Assembly (NCBI GenBank): GCA_003598975.1
Contig: QZIJ01000019.1
Span: 1-64,000 of the forward strand
Direction of reading: 5' to 3'
Length of the DNA stretch: 64,000 nt
DNA from: Anaerolineaceae bacterium
GTDB lineage: Bacteria > Chloroflexota > Anaerolineae > Anaerolineales > Villigracilaceae
Shown here piece by piece: positions 1-9,317 of the stretch. Numbering within the stretch: the first letter of the stretch is position 1; each line of letters starts with the position of its first letter. The notes beneath the pieces were generated by a model that was not told where the DNA came from, searched no databases, and worked only from the letters and a program-made list of their open reading frames with translations. The translations under genes and the position numbers were made by a program.

Positions 1-4
1 ATTG

Positions 5-94
5 GACACTCCTTGCAGGTTGTTTGGGTGGTACCAACAATTCTGCATCAGGAGTGTCTTTTTGTTAATGTTCAACCCTATTTACGGATAGGGT
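5..94. repeat. Two hairpin-forming inverted repeats next to the truncated mod gene
   Basis: GACACTCCT (5-13) / AGGAGTGTC (50-58); ACCCTAT (75-81) / ATAGGGT (88-94). Region has no convincing coding potential. Confidence 0.5.
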
Positions 95-100
95 CTAAGT

Positions 101-1435
101 ATGCTTTATCCTCGATTACGACTTGCTAGGAATTTTCTTACAGATGATGGGGTATTAGTAGTAAGCATCGACGACACAGAAGTTCATAATCTGAGGGCAA
201 TTCTTGACGAAATTTTTGGTGAAGAAAATTTTATATCTGAACTTATTTGGAAAAGCAGACAATTCCCAGACGCAAGAGCAGTGACAAACGTGTCAAATGA
301 CCATGAATATATTTTGGTCTATTCGAGAACTGATCTTTTTGGCTTTCGTGGAATTAGTCGTGATGAAACAAAATTTAGCAACCCAGACAACGATCCAAGA
401 GGGGATTGGATGTCTCGAAGCATGTTAGGTCTGGCAACAAAAGAACAAAGACCCAATTTGCACTATGTATTTAAGGATCCAAAAACTGGTAACAAGTTTT
501 CTCCACCAGCAAACACGGGTTGGCGATATTCAAAAGACCGCATGGAAGGATTAATTGCCGAGAATAAAATTCTTTTCCCACCAAGTCCGTCTGGAAGACC
601 AAGAGAGAAAAAGTTTAGGTCAGAAATGACCAAAGAGTTCATCTCGTTCCCAAGTATTATCGATGATGTATACACGTCACATGGTACTTCGGAAATAAGA
701 GAGCTATTTGGGGCAGATGTGTTTGATTTTCCGAAGCCGTCAGAATTAATAAGGCGAATTGTTGAACAGTGCTCAAGTAATAACGATATTGTGATGGATT
801 TTTTCGCAGGCTCTTGCTCAACAGTTCAAGCTGTATTTGCACAAAACATAGCAGATGAACAATCAAGAAACTTTATTGTTGTTCAGCTGCCAGAACCAAC
901 CAAGCAAGGCTCTGAATCGCAAAAGGCTGGATTTAGAAATATTGCAGACATTGGTAGAGAAAGAATTCGCCGATTGGTTAAGAAAAATCGAAAGAAGAAT
1001 GGTCAACCTGAGTTGTCTCAAAAACGAGCTTTTGGTTTCAAATCCTACGAACTTGATAAATCCATGTTCATTGAGTGGCAACCATTTTCTGGCAAAGACA
1101 CATCTCAACTTGAACTTCGTTTTGGGAAAGCCGAAATGCCATTAGCCGAAGGCTGGAAACCCGAAAACCTGCTGGCTGAAATCCTTCTCCTGCAAGGCTT
1201 TCCGCTCGATAGCCAAGTACGCTCTCTACCTGAATTCAAAGCCAACGCTGTCCAGCAAGTCACATCCGAGTTTGTCACGCATCCGCTTTACGTATGTCTC
1301 GATAAGAAGATCAAACCTGAAACCGTCGCCAAGCTCAAACTTGGCTCCGAAGACATCTTCGTCTGTCTCGATAGTGCCCTGAGCGATGAAGCCAAGGTCA
1401 AATTGGCGGACCAGTGCAATTTGAAAGTGATTTAA
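101..1435 (+). pseudogene. mod: Type III restriction-modification DNA methyltransferase (Mod), 5'-truncated
   Basis: MLYPRLRLARNFLTDDGVLVVSIDDTEVHNLRAILDEIFGEENF and motif I-like DIVMDFFAGSCSTVQAV are typical of beta-class Mod. The upstream DPPY/F catalytic motif region is absent and an in-frame stop precedes the ATG. Confidence 0.75.
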
Positions 1436-1438
1436 TCT

Positions 1439-1511
1439 GTCATTGCGAGCCGCTGGTGGTTGAGTAGCCGCGAAGCGGCGTATCGAAACCCAGCGGCGAA
1501 GCAGTCTTCCC
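1439..1511. repeat. Composite dispersed palindromic repeat (one repeat apparently nested in another)
   Basis: GTCATTGCGAGCCG...CGGCGAAGCAGTCTTCCC split by CTGGTGGTTGAGTAGCCGCGAAGCGGCGTATCGAAACCCAG; core stem GCCGC/GCGGC at 1467-1479. Confidence 0.55.
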
Positions 1512-1525
1512 ATAAAGGCTAAAAC

Positions 1526-2188
1526 ATGGAACCCTTTTCCCTCTTGCTGGATACATTTATAGAATTGGCTAACAGGATCGTCAACCTCGAAAAAATAAAA
1601 CGAGAAGACAAGCAGCAAGTTTTTAGGGAAATAATTGACCCGTTGTTTATTCAACTTCAACCTGTGGTTTTTAATTATCTAAATATTTTCAGCAAAGCCG
1701 AGGAAGATGTTATCGAAAAGCAGAATTACAGAATTTTAAAAGACCAGACCAAAGACAGAAAGAGTAATGCAAAAAAAACAAATCATGATTACCCAAGAAC
1801 GTTGGGTGAAATCCAGACCCTGCGTAAAGAAATGTTGTTAGCACGTTCTACCGTAAAAGCGATGGCAAGGCAAATTCGCCAACTTTATAAAGATGAGATC
1901 ATCACAGAATTCGCAGAACGCATACTTATCTTTTTTGATGTATCAGTTTGTGGCATTGCCCTGGACGAATTTTCAATATTATTGGATACAGATAGTTATT
2001 CTCAGTTAAAACTTGTTCGCTTATTTGAAAAGGTAATGGATGGGCAAGCAGACGAGTTTGAATTAAAAGAATTTATCAGTGAAGCGCACGACTTACTTGA
2101 GCGGAAATGGGTAAAGGTAGTAAATTCCTATGCAGCAGCGAAAATCCATTGCTTAAGCGCACCTAATTCAATAAAACAGCGAAAGTAA
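1526..2188 (+). CDS. Hypothetical protein between mod and res
   Basis: Open frame of 220 aa, AT-rich, helical/charged; no recognised family. Confidence 0.6.
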   Translation: MEPFSLLLDTFIELANRIVNLEKIKREDKQQVFREIIDPLFIQLQPVVFNYLNIFSKAEEDVIEKQNYRILKDQTKDRKSNAKKTNHDYPRTLGEIQTLRKEMLLARSTVKAMARQIRQLYKDEIITEFAERILIFFDVSVCGIALDEFSILLDTDSYSQLKLVRLFEKVMDGQADEFELKEFISEAHDLLERKWVKVVNSYAAAKIHCLSAPNSIKQRK

Positions 2189-2256
2189 GATATACCCATA
2201 GAAAGCCCTTGAAACTTCACCTTTGTGCCCCTTCGTGAACTTAAAAAGAACCTGGA

Positions 2257-2311
2257 ACCTGAAACGTGACACTGAAATTACAATTCGACCCCAGCCAACC
2301 CTACCAACTCG
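2257..2311 (+). repeat. Degenerate duplicate of the 5' end of res
   Basis: acctgaaacgtgacactgaaattacaattcgaccccagccaaccctaccaactcg resembles 2398-2452 acctgacacatgacactgaaactccaattcgatcccaaccaactctaccaacacg. Confidence 0.75.
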
Positions 2312-2316
2312 CTTAT

Positions 2317-2383
2317 GTCATTCTGAGCGTAGCGAAGAATCTCTATCACGCCAAGCTAGACCCTTCGCTACGCTCAGGGTAAC
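2317..2383. repeat. Dispersed palindromic element
   Basis: CTGAGCGTAGCGAAG (2323-2337) / CTTCGCTACGCTCAG (2363-2377): perfect 15-bp inverted repeat with 25-nt loop. Confidence 0.75.
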
Positions 2384-2406
2384 ACTTGAAACTTGATACC
2401 TGACAC

Positions 2407-5391
2407 ATGACACTGAAACTCCAATTCGATCCCAACCAACTCTACCAACACGACGCCGTTGAAAACGTCGCGCGTCTCTTTGAGGGCTTGCCGCGTCAAA
2501 TTGCCGAGTTCACCCTGGGCGACGAGATCATCCCCAACCTCCCACCTTTCGAGTCACTCAGCGAATCCTGGCTCTACGACAACCTGCGTCAGATCCAGCA
2601 GGATGGCGAGATCGCCACCGACCTGGCAGGCATGCTCGACGTGGATGACGGCATGGTCATCGAAGGCGTCGGCAACGAATCGTGGCGGCATCCCTCCTTC
2701 ACCATCGAAATGGAAACAGGCACGGGCAAAACCTACGTCGCCATGCGCACCATCTACGAACTCCGCAAGCGTTACGGCTTCAGCAAATTCATCGTCGTCG
2801 TTCCCAGCATCGCCATCTACGAAGGCTGGATCAAGAACTTCGCCATCACCCGCGATCACTTCCGCGCCCTCTATGAAAACGAAACCGTCAACCTCATCGA
2901 ATACGATAGTGCCCGCATCAGTCAGTTGCGCGCCTTTGCCACGTCCACCTTTGTTGAAATTCTCGTCATCACCCTCGATTCCTTCAACAAGACCTCCAAC
3001 GTCATCTTCAAGCCCTCCGAAAAACTGCCTGGCGAACGTCTGCCCTTTGAATACATCCAGCAGACCCGCCCCATCCTCATTTTGGATGAACCCCAGAACA
3101 TGGAGTCGCAAAAGTCACTCGAAGCCTTGCGGACTCTCCATCCGCTCTTTTCCCTGCGCTATAGTGCCACGCATCTTTCCTCGCCCAATCTTGTCTACCG
3201 TCTAACACCATTCGACGCCTACCGCCTGAACCTCGTCAAAAAGATCCAGGTCTTCGGCGTCACCGAACGCGAGAACTTCAACCAGCCCTTCCTCGCGCTC
3301 GAAGAGATCACAACCAAAGGCGGGCTCAAAGCCAAAGTCCGCACCTACGTTGAAGACAAAGGTCGCCTCAAAGAAGTGGATTTGACTCTCAAACACGGCG
3401 ACGACCTCTTCGCCAAAACCAAACGGGATGAACACAAAGGCGGATATGTCGTTGTGGATGTCAACGCCGCTGGCAACTTTCTCGAATTCGACAATGGACT
3501 CCGCCTCTTTCTCAACGAGACAATTGGTCCGTCGCGCCCGGAGATTTTCCGCGCCCAGATCCGCACCACCATCAAGCAGCACATGGAAATGCAGCAGCGC
3601 ATGGTCCGCAAGAACGTCAAGGTGCTCTCGCTCTTCTTCATCGACCGCGTTGCCAACTACACCGCCAAAGATGGCATCATCCGCAGAATCTTCGACGAAG
3701 AATTCAACAAACTCCGCAAACAATATCCCTTCTACGAAAAGATGAAAGCCGAAGAAGTGCGCAGTGCCTACTTCGCTGCAAAGAAAATCGCGAAAAGCGA
3801 AGAAACCGAAGCCATCGACACCGACAGCCGCAACCAATCCGAACGCGACGCCGAAAAAGCCGCCTTCGAGTTGATCATGAAAGACAAGGAAACACTTCTC
3901 TCTTTCTACGACGAAAAAGACTCACAGAAGAAAGTTTCCTTCATCTTCGCCCACTCCGCCCTCAAAGAAGGCTGGGATAACCCCAACGTCTTCCAGATTT
4001 GCACGCTCAATCAAACTGTTTCACCGATGAAAAAGCGTCAGGAGATCGGTCGCGGCTTGCGCCTCGCCGTCAATCAGGATGGCTTGCGCGTCATGGAAGA
4101 TGAAGTAAACATCCTTTCGGTCATCGCCAACGAAAGTTATCAACGCTACGCCGAAACCCTGCAATCCGAATACGTCGAAGAAGGTCAGGCTCCGCCGCCC
4201 AAGCCGACCAATGCGGGACGCGCCAAAGTCTCGCGTAATGAAGAGATCATGCAATCCAAAGCCTTCCGCGACTTCTGGGCAAAACTGCAACGCCACACTT
4301 CCTACAAGATCAGCATTGATACACCCGCGCTGATCAAATCCTGTGTCGAACGTATCGGCAATCGCGCCCTTCCACAATCCATCATCGTCGTCGAAAAAGG
4401 TTCATTTATCGTCGCAGAATACACCATCGAGTTGGCTTCGGTCTCGGATGATTCCTGCAAACTCAAGATCACCGTCAAGGACACAATCGGCAACGAAAGC
4501 AAAAACACCCACACCTTCCCGATAAGCACTGACCTATCCAAAGTCCTGCATGATGATCGTCTACGCGGTTATAAGGTTGTTGAAATCGTTGACGATGGCG
4601 ATAACTCCCACGTTGTCTTTGGCAACGGGCAAAAAGTTTACAAGTATCAACCCATCGTCTTCCAAAGCGAACAGGGACAAAAGCCCAGCGAACGTTCTGC
4701 GCTCACTGAGAAAACCCGCTACCCTGTTTTCAATCTCATCGACCGCGCCGCCAAAGAAACAGGTCTTACACGTCCCACCCTCAATGAAATCTTCCGCCGC
4801 CTGAGCGAGAAACGCAAAGAAGCCATCTTCTACAACCCTGAAGGCTTTGCAGGTCTGTTCATCGGCGAGATCAACAACGCCATGAAAGACCACATCGCCG
4901 AGCGCATCGAATTTGAGATCACGCCCGCTCCTCTCAAATGGGGTCTCGACCTCGAAGATGCCTTCCCCGCTGAAAAGGAATTCCCGCAAAAAGAACTTGT
5001 TGAAGGTTCTAAAGCGAGTCTCTACAATCAAATGCAAGTTGACTCCGATGTGGAAGAACGCTTCGTCAAACTCAAACTCAACGATGATGACAAAGTCGTC
5101 TTCTACTTCAAATTCCCACCCACTTTCAAAATTGACTTCCCCCGCATCATCGGCGACTACAATCCCGACTGGGGCATCGCAAGATACAAAGACGGCAAGG
5201 TCCTGCTCGAACTCGTCCGTGAAACCAAAGGTGGCGAAAACCTAGATCTACTCCGCTTCCCGCACGAAGCCCGCAAAATCCGCTGTGCCCAAAAAGTCTT
5301 TACCGCCCTCGGCGTCGACTACCGCGTCGTCACCGACCACACCGCCGACTGGTGGGAATCCGAAGTGGAGCAGAGTCAAATGTTCCGTTGA
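2407..5391 (+). CDS. res: Type III restriction enzyme, Res subunit (helicase plus PD-(D/E)XK nuclease)
   Basis: Walker A METGTGKTYV, LILDEPQNM, IGRGLRLAVN, C-terminal NPDWGIA...LVRETKGGENLDLLRFPHEARKI nuclease signature. Confidence 0.9.
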   Translation: MTLKLQFDPNQLYQHDAVENVARLFEGLPRQIAEFTLGDEIIPNLPPFESLSESWLYDNLRQIQQDGEIATDLAGMLDVDDGMVIEGVGNESWRHPSFTIEMETGTGKTYVAMRTIYELRKRYGFSKFIVVVPSIAIYEGWIKNFAITRDHFRALYENETVNLIEYDSARISQLRAFATSTFVEILVITLDSFNKTSNVIFKPSEKLPGERLPFEYIQQTRPILILDEPQNMESQKSLEALRTLHPLFSLRYSATHLSSPNLVYRLTPFDAYRLNLVKKIQVFGVTERENFNQPFLALEEITTKGGLKAKVRTYVEDKGRLKEVDLTLKHGDDLFAKTKRDEHKGGYVVVDVNAAGNFLEFDNGLRLFLNETIGPSRPEIFRAQIRTTIKQHMEMQQRMVRKNVKVLSLFFIDRVANYTAKDGIIRRIFDEEFNKLRKQYPFYEKMKAEEVRSAYFAAKKIAKSEETEAIDTDSRNQSERDAEKAAFELIMKDKETLLSFYDEKDSQKKVSFIFAHSALKEGWDNPNVFQICTLNQTVSPMKKRQEIGRGLRLAVNQDGLRVMEDEVNILSVIANESYQRYAETLQSEYVEEGQAPPPKPTNAGRAKVSRNEEIMQSKAFRDFWAKLQRHTSYKISIDTPALIKSCVERIGNRALPQSIIVVEKGSFIVAEYTIELASVSDDSCKLKITVKDTIGNESKNTHTFPISTDLSKVLHDDRLRGYKVVEIVDDGDNSHVVFGNGQKVYKYQPIVFQSEQGQKPSERSALTEKTRYPVFNLIDRAAKETGLTRPTLNEIFRRLSEKRKEAIFYNPEGFAGLFIGEINNAMKDHIAERIEFEITPAPLKWGLDLEDAFPAEKEFPQKELVEGSKASLYNQMQVDSDVEERFVKLKLNDDDKVVFYFKFPPTFKIDFPRIIGDYNPDWGIARYKDGKVLLELVRETKGGENLDLLRFPHEARKIRCAQKVFTALGVDYRVVTDHTADWWESEVEQSQMFR

Positions 5392-5412
5392 TATCCCAAT
5401 TGCACAACGCAC

Positions 5413-6588
5413 TTATTGAATCTGCAAATCGTCAATCATCACATCAATATCAATCTGCGTGGAAGATAAGTATCCAATAAAAAAATAACGCTCGAGCAGT
5501 TCAATCACCGGAAATGCCTTTGCCGGGCTGTTATTCAACCAGATTGACAACCGGTTGGCGTCGATTTTCATGCGAATTACATAATTTCCCGAGTCGTTGG
5601 GATCGAAAATATTGCTAAACAAGGGCAGAGGATACATGGGATATTCAGCCTGCATTTCCACAATATCGAACGCGCTTTGATAACTGGGCCTAGCGGGGTC
5701 GGCCAACTTAATCCTCAAGAACTTCCCATTGGAAAAACTTGCAGGGCTTTCAAGGAATCCTATCCAAATTTGTGCGCCTTTCATTTTTCCAAGATGAACA
5801 TCCATTCGGATATCAGCAGTGGGCGAAACTGGTTGCGTCACACCATACCAATTCGCCTTGCCCCCGTCGCTTTCCAGAATGGAAAGCGCCCCGTTGGACA
5901 TGGTCAATCCATATTTTTCAAGTTGCCAACAAGATGCAACGCTGACAGGGATGAAATACTCATCTGTTGATACAGGAGTCCAGACAAACACATCGAAACC
6001 ATTGCCACACATACCCGTTCCAATCGACGGTAAGGTTGGCGATTGTTGTGTCCCAGACACGCAAGACAATTCCTCCACCTGCCAGCCGGCACTTTCCAGG
6101 TTTATTCTGTAACTATAGCCTGTTGACTGAGTTTGCCCATTGGAAGAAAATGAGACCTGCCCCTCCCGCAAAATCTCGCGGAAAAAGAAGGTAATGCTCT
6201 TCTTCGCGTTGCCAGGCACATCAAAACTCGCAACAAGGCTATCCTCCAAAAGAATGGTTTTTTCAGATGTAAATTGATTTTTTATCTCCGTTTCAATCCC
6301 AATCTTTGCCGCCTCGGGAATATCAACTTCCATCACCCCACTCACTCCCAAAGTGAGTTCTTTCGAAAACTTCTCTCCAAGAATTTTTTTATACGTAAGA
6401 TCATTTGTGACTGTTTCGGATGAGAAACAATTATCAAATATCTGTGTTTCCTCAAGCAAGCGCTCAACCTTCTCCCTGCTCCGAATCTCAATCCCTGAAG
6501 ATTGTGCGGAGGGGGACGATTCCACGGTGCAGGAAACAAGCAATCCCAACGTGGAAAGCAAAACTATAAGTTTGGCTAAATTCTGCAT
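5413..6588 (-). CDS. Hypothetical lipoprotein
   Basis: Signal peptide plus lipobox MQNLAKLIVLLSTLGLLVSC; start chosen at the internal Met. Confidence 0.6.
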   Translation of the reverse strand: MQNLAKLIVLLSTLGLLVSCTVESSPSAQSSGIEIRSREKVERLLEETQIFDNCFSSETVTNDLTYKKILGEKFSKELTLGVSGVMEVDIPEAAKIGIETEIKNQFTSEKTILLEDSLVASFDVPGNAKKSITFFFREILREGQVSFSSNGQTQSTGYSYRINLESAGWQVEELSCVSGTQQSPTLPSIGTGMCGNGFDVFVWTPVSTDEYFIPVSVASCWQLEKYGLTMSNGALSILESDGGKANWYGVTQPVSPTADIRMDVHLGKMKGAQIWIGFLESPASFSNGKFLRIKLADPARPSYQSAFDIVEMQAEYPMYPLPLFSNIFDPNDSGNYVIRMKIDANRLSIWLNNSPAKAFPVIELLERYFFIGYLSSTQIDIDVMIDDLQIQ

Positions 6589-6752
6589 ATACCACCTGTT
6601 TGTTGTGAAATGTTCTATAAAGAGTATATCGTAAATTGTTTCCACACGCCATCTTGCATAACTTTTAATTCATGAAAATAGCGTGAGGTCTCCCCTTCCC
6701 CATTTTCCATCTTCCTCATACAATCACCTCATTTCAACCGACAGGATTCCTC

Positions 6753-9317
6753 ATGCCCACCGACGACGTCACCCCCATCCGCCAGCAATATCTCGAAATC
6801 AAACGCGAGCATCCCGACGCGATCCTCTTCTTCCGCCTCGGCGACTTCTACGAGACCTTCGACGAAGACGCCGAAATCACCGCCCGCGAACTTGACATCG
6901 TGCTCACCTCCCGTCCCGTGGGCGGCGGCGTGCGCGTCCCGCTGGCGGGCATCCCGTATCACGCCGTCGAAAACTACCTTGCCCGCCTGATCGAAAAAGG
7001 CTACCACGTCGCCATCTGCGAACAGGTCGGCGAACAGCCCAGCAAGGGGATTTTCCCGCGCAAGGTGGTACGGATCGTCACGCCGGGGACAGTCGTCGAG
7101 GAGGGACTTCTTCCAGGCGACGCGAACAACTACCTCGCCTCGATCATCCTCGACGAGGGGCGGGCCGCGGTTTCCTACGTGGATATCACCACGGGAGAGT
7201 TCGCCGTCACCGAATTGCCGCTCGAATCCCTGCGCGCCGAGTTGACACGCCTGCATCCCGCCGAAATTCTCCACTCCGATTCCCAGCAACTCTTCGACAA
7301 CTCGTTCGGTCATCCCACCTCCCTGCCCGCCTGGCGTTTCGAGCCTGGCAAATGCGAGGAGGTGTTGCTCGCCCATTTCAACGCCTCTTCGCTCGAAGGA
7401 TTCGGCCTCAAGGGACAGAGTCTCTCCATCCGCGCCGCGGGCGTCATCATCCAATATCTCAAAGAGACGCAACCCGACTCGCTCCAATTGCTGACGGGAT
7501 TGCGCGTTTACTCCCTGTCCGAGTTTATGACCCTCGACGCGGCCACGCGCCGAAATTTGGAACTGACAGAGACTCTCCGCGGCGACGTGAAAGGCTCGCT
7601 CCTCAGCGTGCTTGATCACACCGTCACGCCGATGGGCAAACGTCTCATGCGGGTTTGGGTCAGCCAGCCGCTTTTGGACGTGGCAAAGATTCAAACCCGT
7701 CAGGATGGCGTGGCCTACTTCTTCGGAAACGGGATGCAACGCGCCGAACTGCGCGCCGCCCTCAAGCCGCTCGCCGACGTGGAACGCCTCGTCAACCGCG
7801 TGCTTTCTGGCAATGCCCAGCCGCGCGATTTAGTGGCTACACGCTCCACGTTGGAACAACTTCCGAAGGTTGTCGAATCTGTGAGGCAGAATGGCATCAA
7901 TGGCCCCACCGCAGGTGTGGGTCTGCCAAAACTCGAATTATCGAATACCGAACTCTCCCTCCTCCAAAACGCGATTGACGATGACCCACCTGCCACTCTC
8001 CAAAACACGGGCATCATCCGCGCGGGATATTCGGCGGAGCTGGATGGCGTGATCGAAGCCTCGAAACACGCGCGTGATTGGATTGCGAATCTTGAATCGG
8101 TGGAACGCGAACGCACGGGCATCAAAACGCTCAAAGTCGGCTACAACAAAGTCTTCGGCTACTACATCGAAATCTCGCGCGGCGCGGCGGACAAGGCGCC
8201 CGAAAATTACATCCGCAAGCAGACGCTGGTCAACGCGGAACGGTTCATCACGCCAGAGATGAAAGAGTACGAGACGCTGGTGCTGAACGCCGAAGAACGC
8301 ATCCGCGAGATCGAACTGCGCCTGTTCAAGGAAATCTGCGCGGAGTTATCAAAGTCCGCGAGTAAGTTGCTCGAGACCGCGCGCGCCCTCGCCGAGTTGG
8401 ATGTGTTGTCCGCCCTCGCTGAGTCTGCGGCTCTCGGAGGCCTCACCCGCCCCGAGGTCCATGAAGGAAGCGAGTTGGAGATTCGCGAGGGACGGCATCC
8501 TGTCGTCGAACAAAGTCTGCGCGGCGAACGGTACGTCCCGAACGATGTCATCTTCGAGAAGGGCGAGATCGTGCGCGTCATCACGGGGCCGAATATGTCG
8601 GGTAAATCCACCTATCTGCGACAGGCCGCGCTGATCGCGCTGATGGCGCAGATGGGTTCGTTCGTGCCCGCCGCGTCAGCGAAAATCGGACTCGTGGACC
8701 GCATCTTCACACGCATCGGCGCGCAAGATGAAATTCATGCGGGGCAATCCACGTTCATGGTGGAGATGATCGAGGCCGCGAACATTTTGCATCACGCCAC
8801 CGCGCGCAGTCTGTTGATTCTCGACGAGATCGGGCGCGGCACATCCACTTACGACGGCGTTTCGATTGCGTGGGCGATGATCGAGCATGTGCATAATCAT
8901 CCGCACCTGCGCGCGAAGACGCTGTTCGCGACACACTACCACGAGTTGACGCAACTCGCCGAGTTACTGCCTGGCGTGCGGAATTACAACGTAGCCGTGA
9001 GCGAGGCCGATGGCAAGGTGGTGTTCCTGCACAAGATCGTGGCGGGCGGCGCGGACCGATCGTACGGAATCCACGTGGCGCAACTGGCGGGACTGCCCAA
9101 GCCCGTGATCGCGCGGGCAACCGAGATCATGGCCGAGTTGGAGAAGACTTCGGGACGCGCGGTGAAGATTGACCCGCACGCCGCACAACAGGCGATGCTG
9201 TTCCCCGAGACGAGTCCGCTTTTGGAGGAGTTGAAAACATTGGACGTGAACGAACTCTCCCCCATTGAAGCGTTGAATAAGTTGTTCGAGTGGCAGAAAA
9301 AATTTACGGGGAAGTAA
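6753..9317 (+). CDS. mutS: DNA mismatch repair protein MutS
   Basis: LFFRLGDFYETF mismatch-binding motif, GPNMSGKSTYLRQ Walker A, LLILDEIGRGTSTYDGVSIAWA. Confidence 0.97.
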   Translation: MPTDDVTPIRQQYLEIKREHPDAILFFRLGDFYETFDEDAEITARELDIVLTSRPVGGGVRVPLAGIPYHAVENYLARLIEKGYHVAICEQVGEQPSKGIFPRKVVRIVTPGTVVEEGLLPGDANNYLASIILDEGRAAVSYVDITTGEFAVTELPLESLRAELTRLHPAEILHSDSQQLFDNSFGHPTSLPAWRFEPGKCEEVLLAHFNASSLEGFGLKGQSLSIRAAGVIIQYLKETQPDSLQLLTGLRVYSLSEFMTLDAATRRNLELTETLRGDVKGSLLSVLDHTVTPMGKRLMRVWVSQPLLDVAKIQTRQDGVAYFFGNGMQRAELRAALKPLADVERLVNRVLSGNAQPRDLVATRSTLEQLPKVVESVRQNGINGPTAGVGLPKLELSNTELSLLQNAIDDDPPATLQNTGIIRAGYSAELDGVIEASKHARDWIANLESVERERTGIKTLKVGYNKVFGYYIEISRGAADKAPENYIRKQTLVNAERFITPEMKEYETLVLNAEERIREIELRLFKEICAELSKSASKLLETARALAELDVLSALAESAALGGLTRPEVHEGSELEIREGRHPVVEQSLRGERYVPNDVIFEKGEIVRVITGPNMSGKSTYLRQAALIALMAQMGSFVPAASAKIGLVDRIFTRIGAQDEIHAGQSTFMVEMIEAANILHHATARSLLILDEIGRGTSTYDGVSIAWAMIEHVHNHPHLRAKTLFATHYHELTQLAELLPGVRNYNVAVSEADGKVVFLHKIVAGGADRSYGIHVAQLAGLPKPVIARATEIMAELEKTSGRAVKIDPHAAQQAMLFPETSPLLEELKTLDVNELSPIEALNKLFEWQKKFTGK

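Noticed and set aside
1-100. Possible integron attC or IS200/IS605 end
   Set aside because: Hairpins are present but no GTTRRRY core, transposase or TnpA-type signature is visible in the window.
6729-7739. 336-aa minus-strand ORF opposite mutS
   Set aside because: Shadow ORF; mutS is unambiguous.
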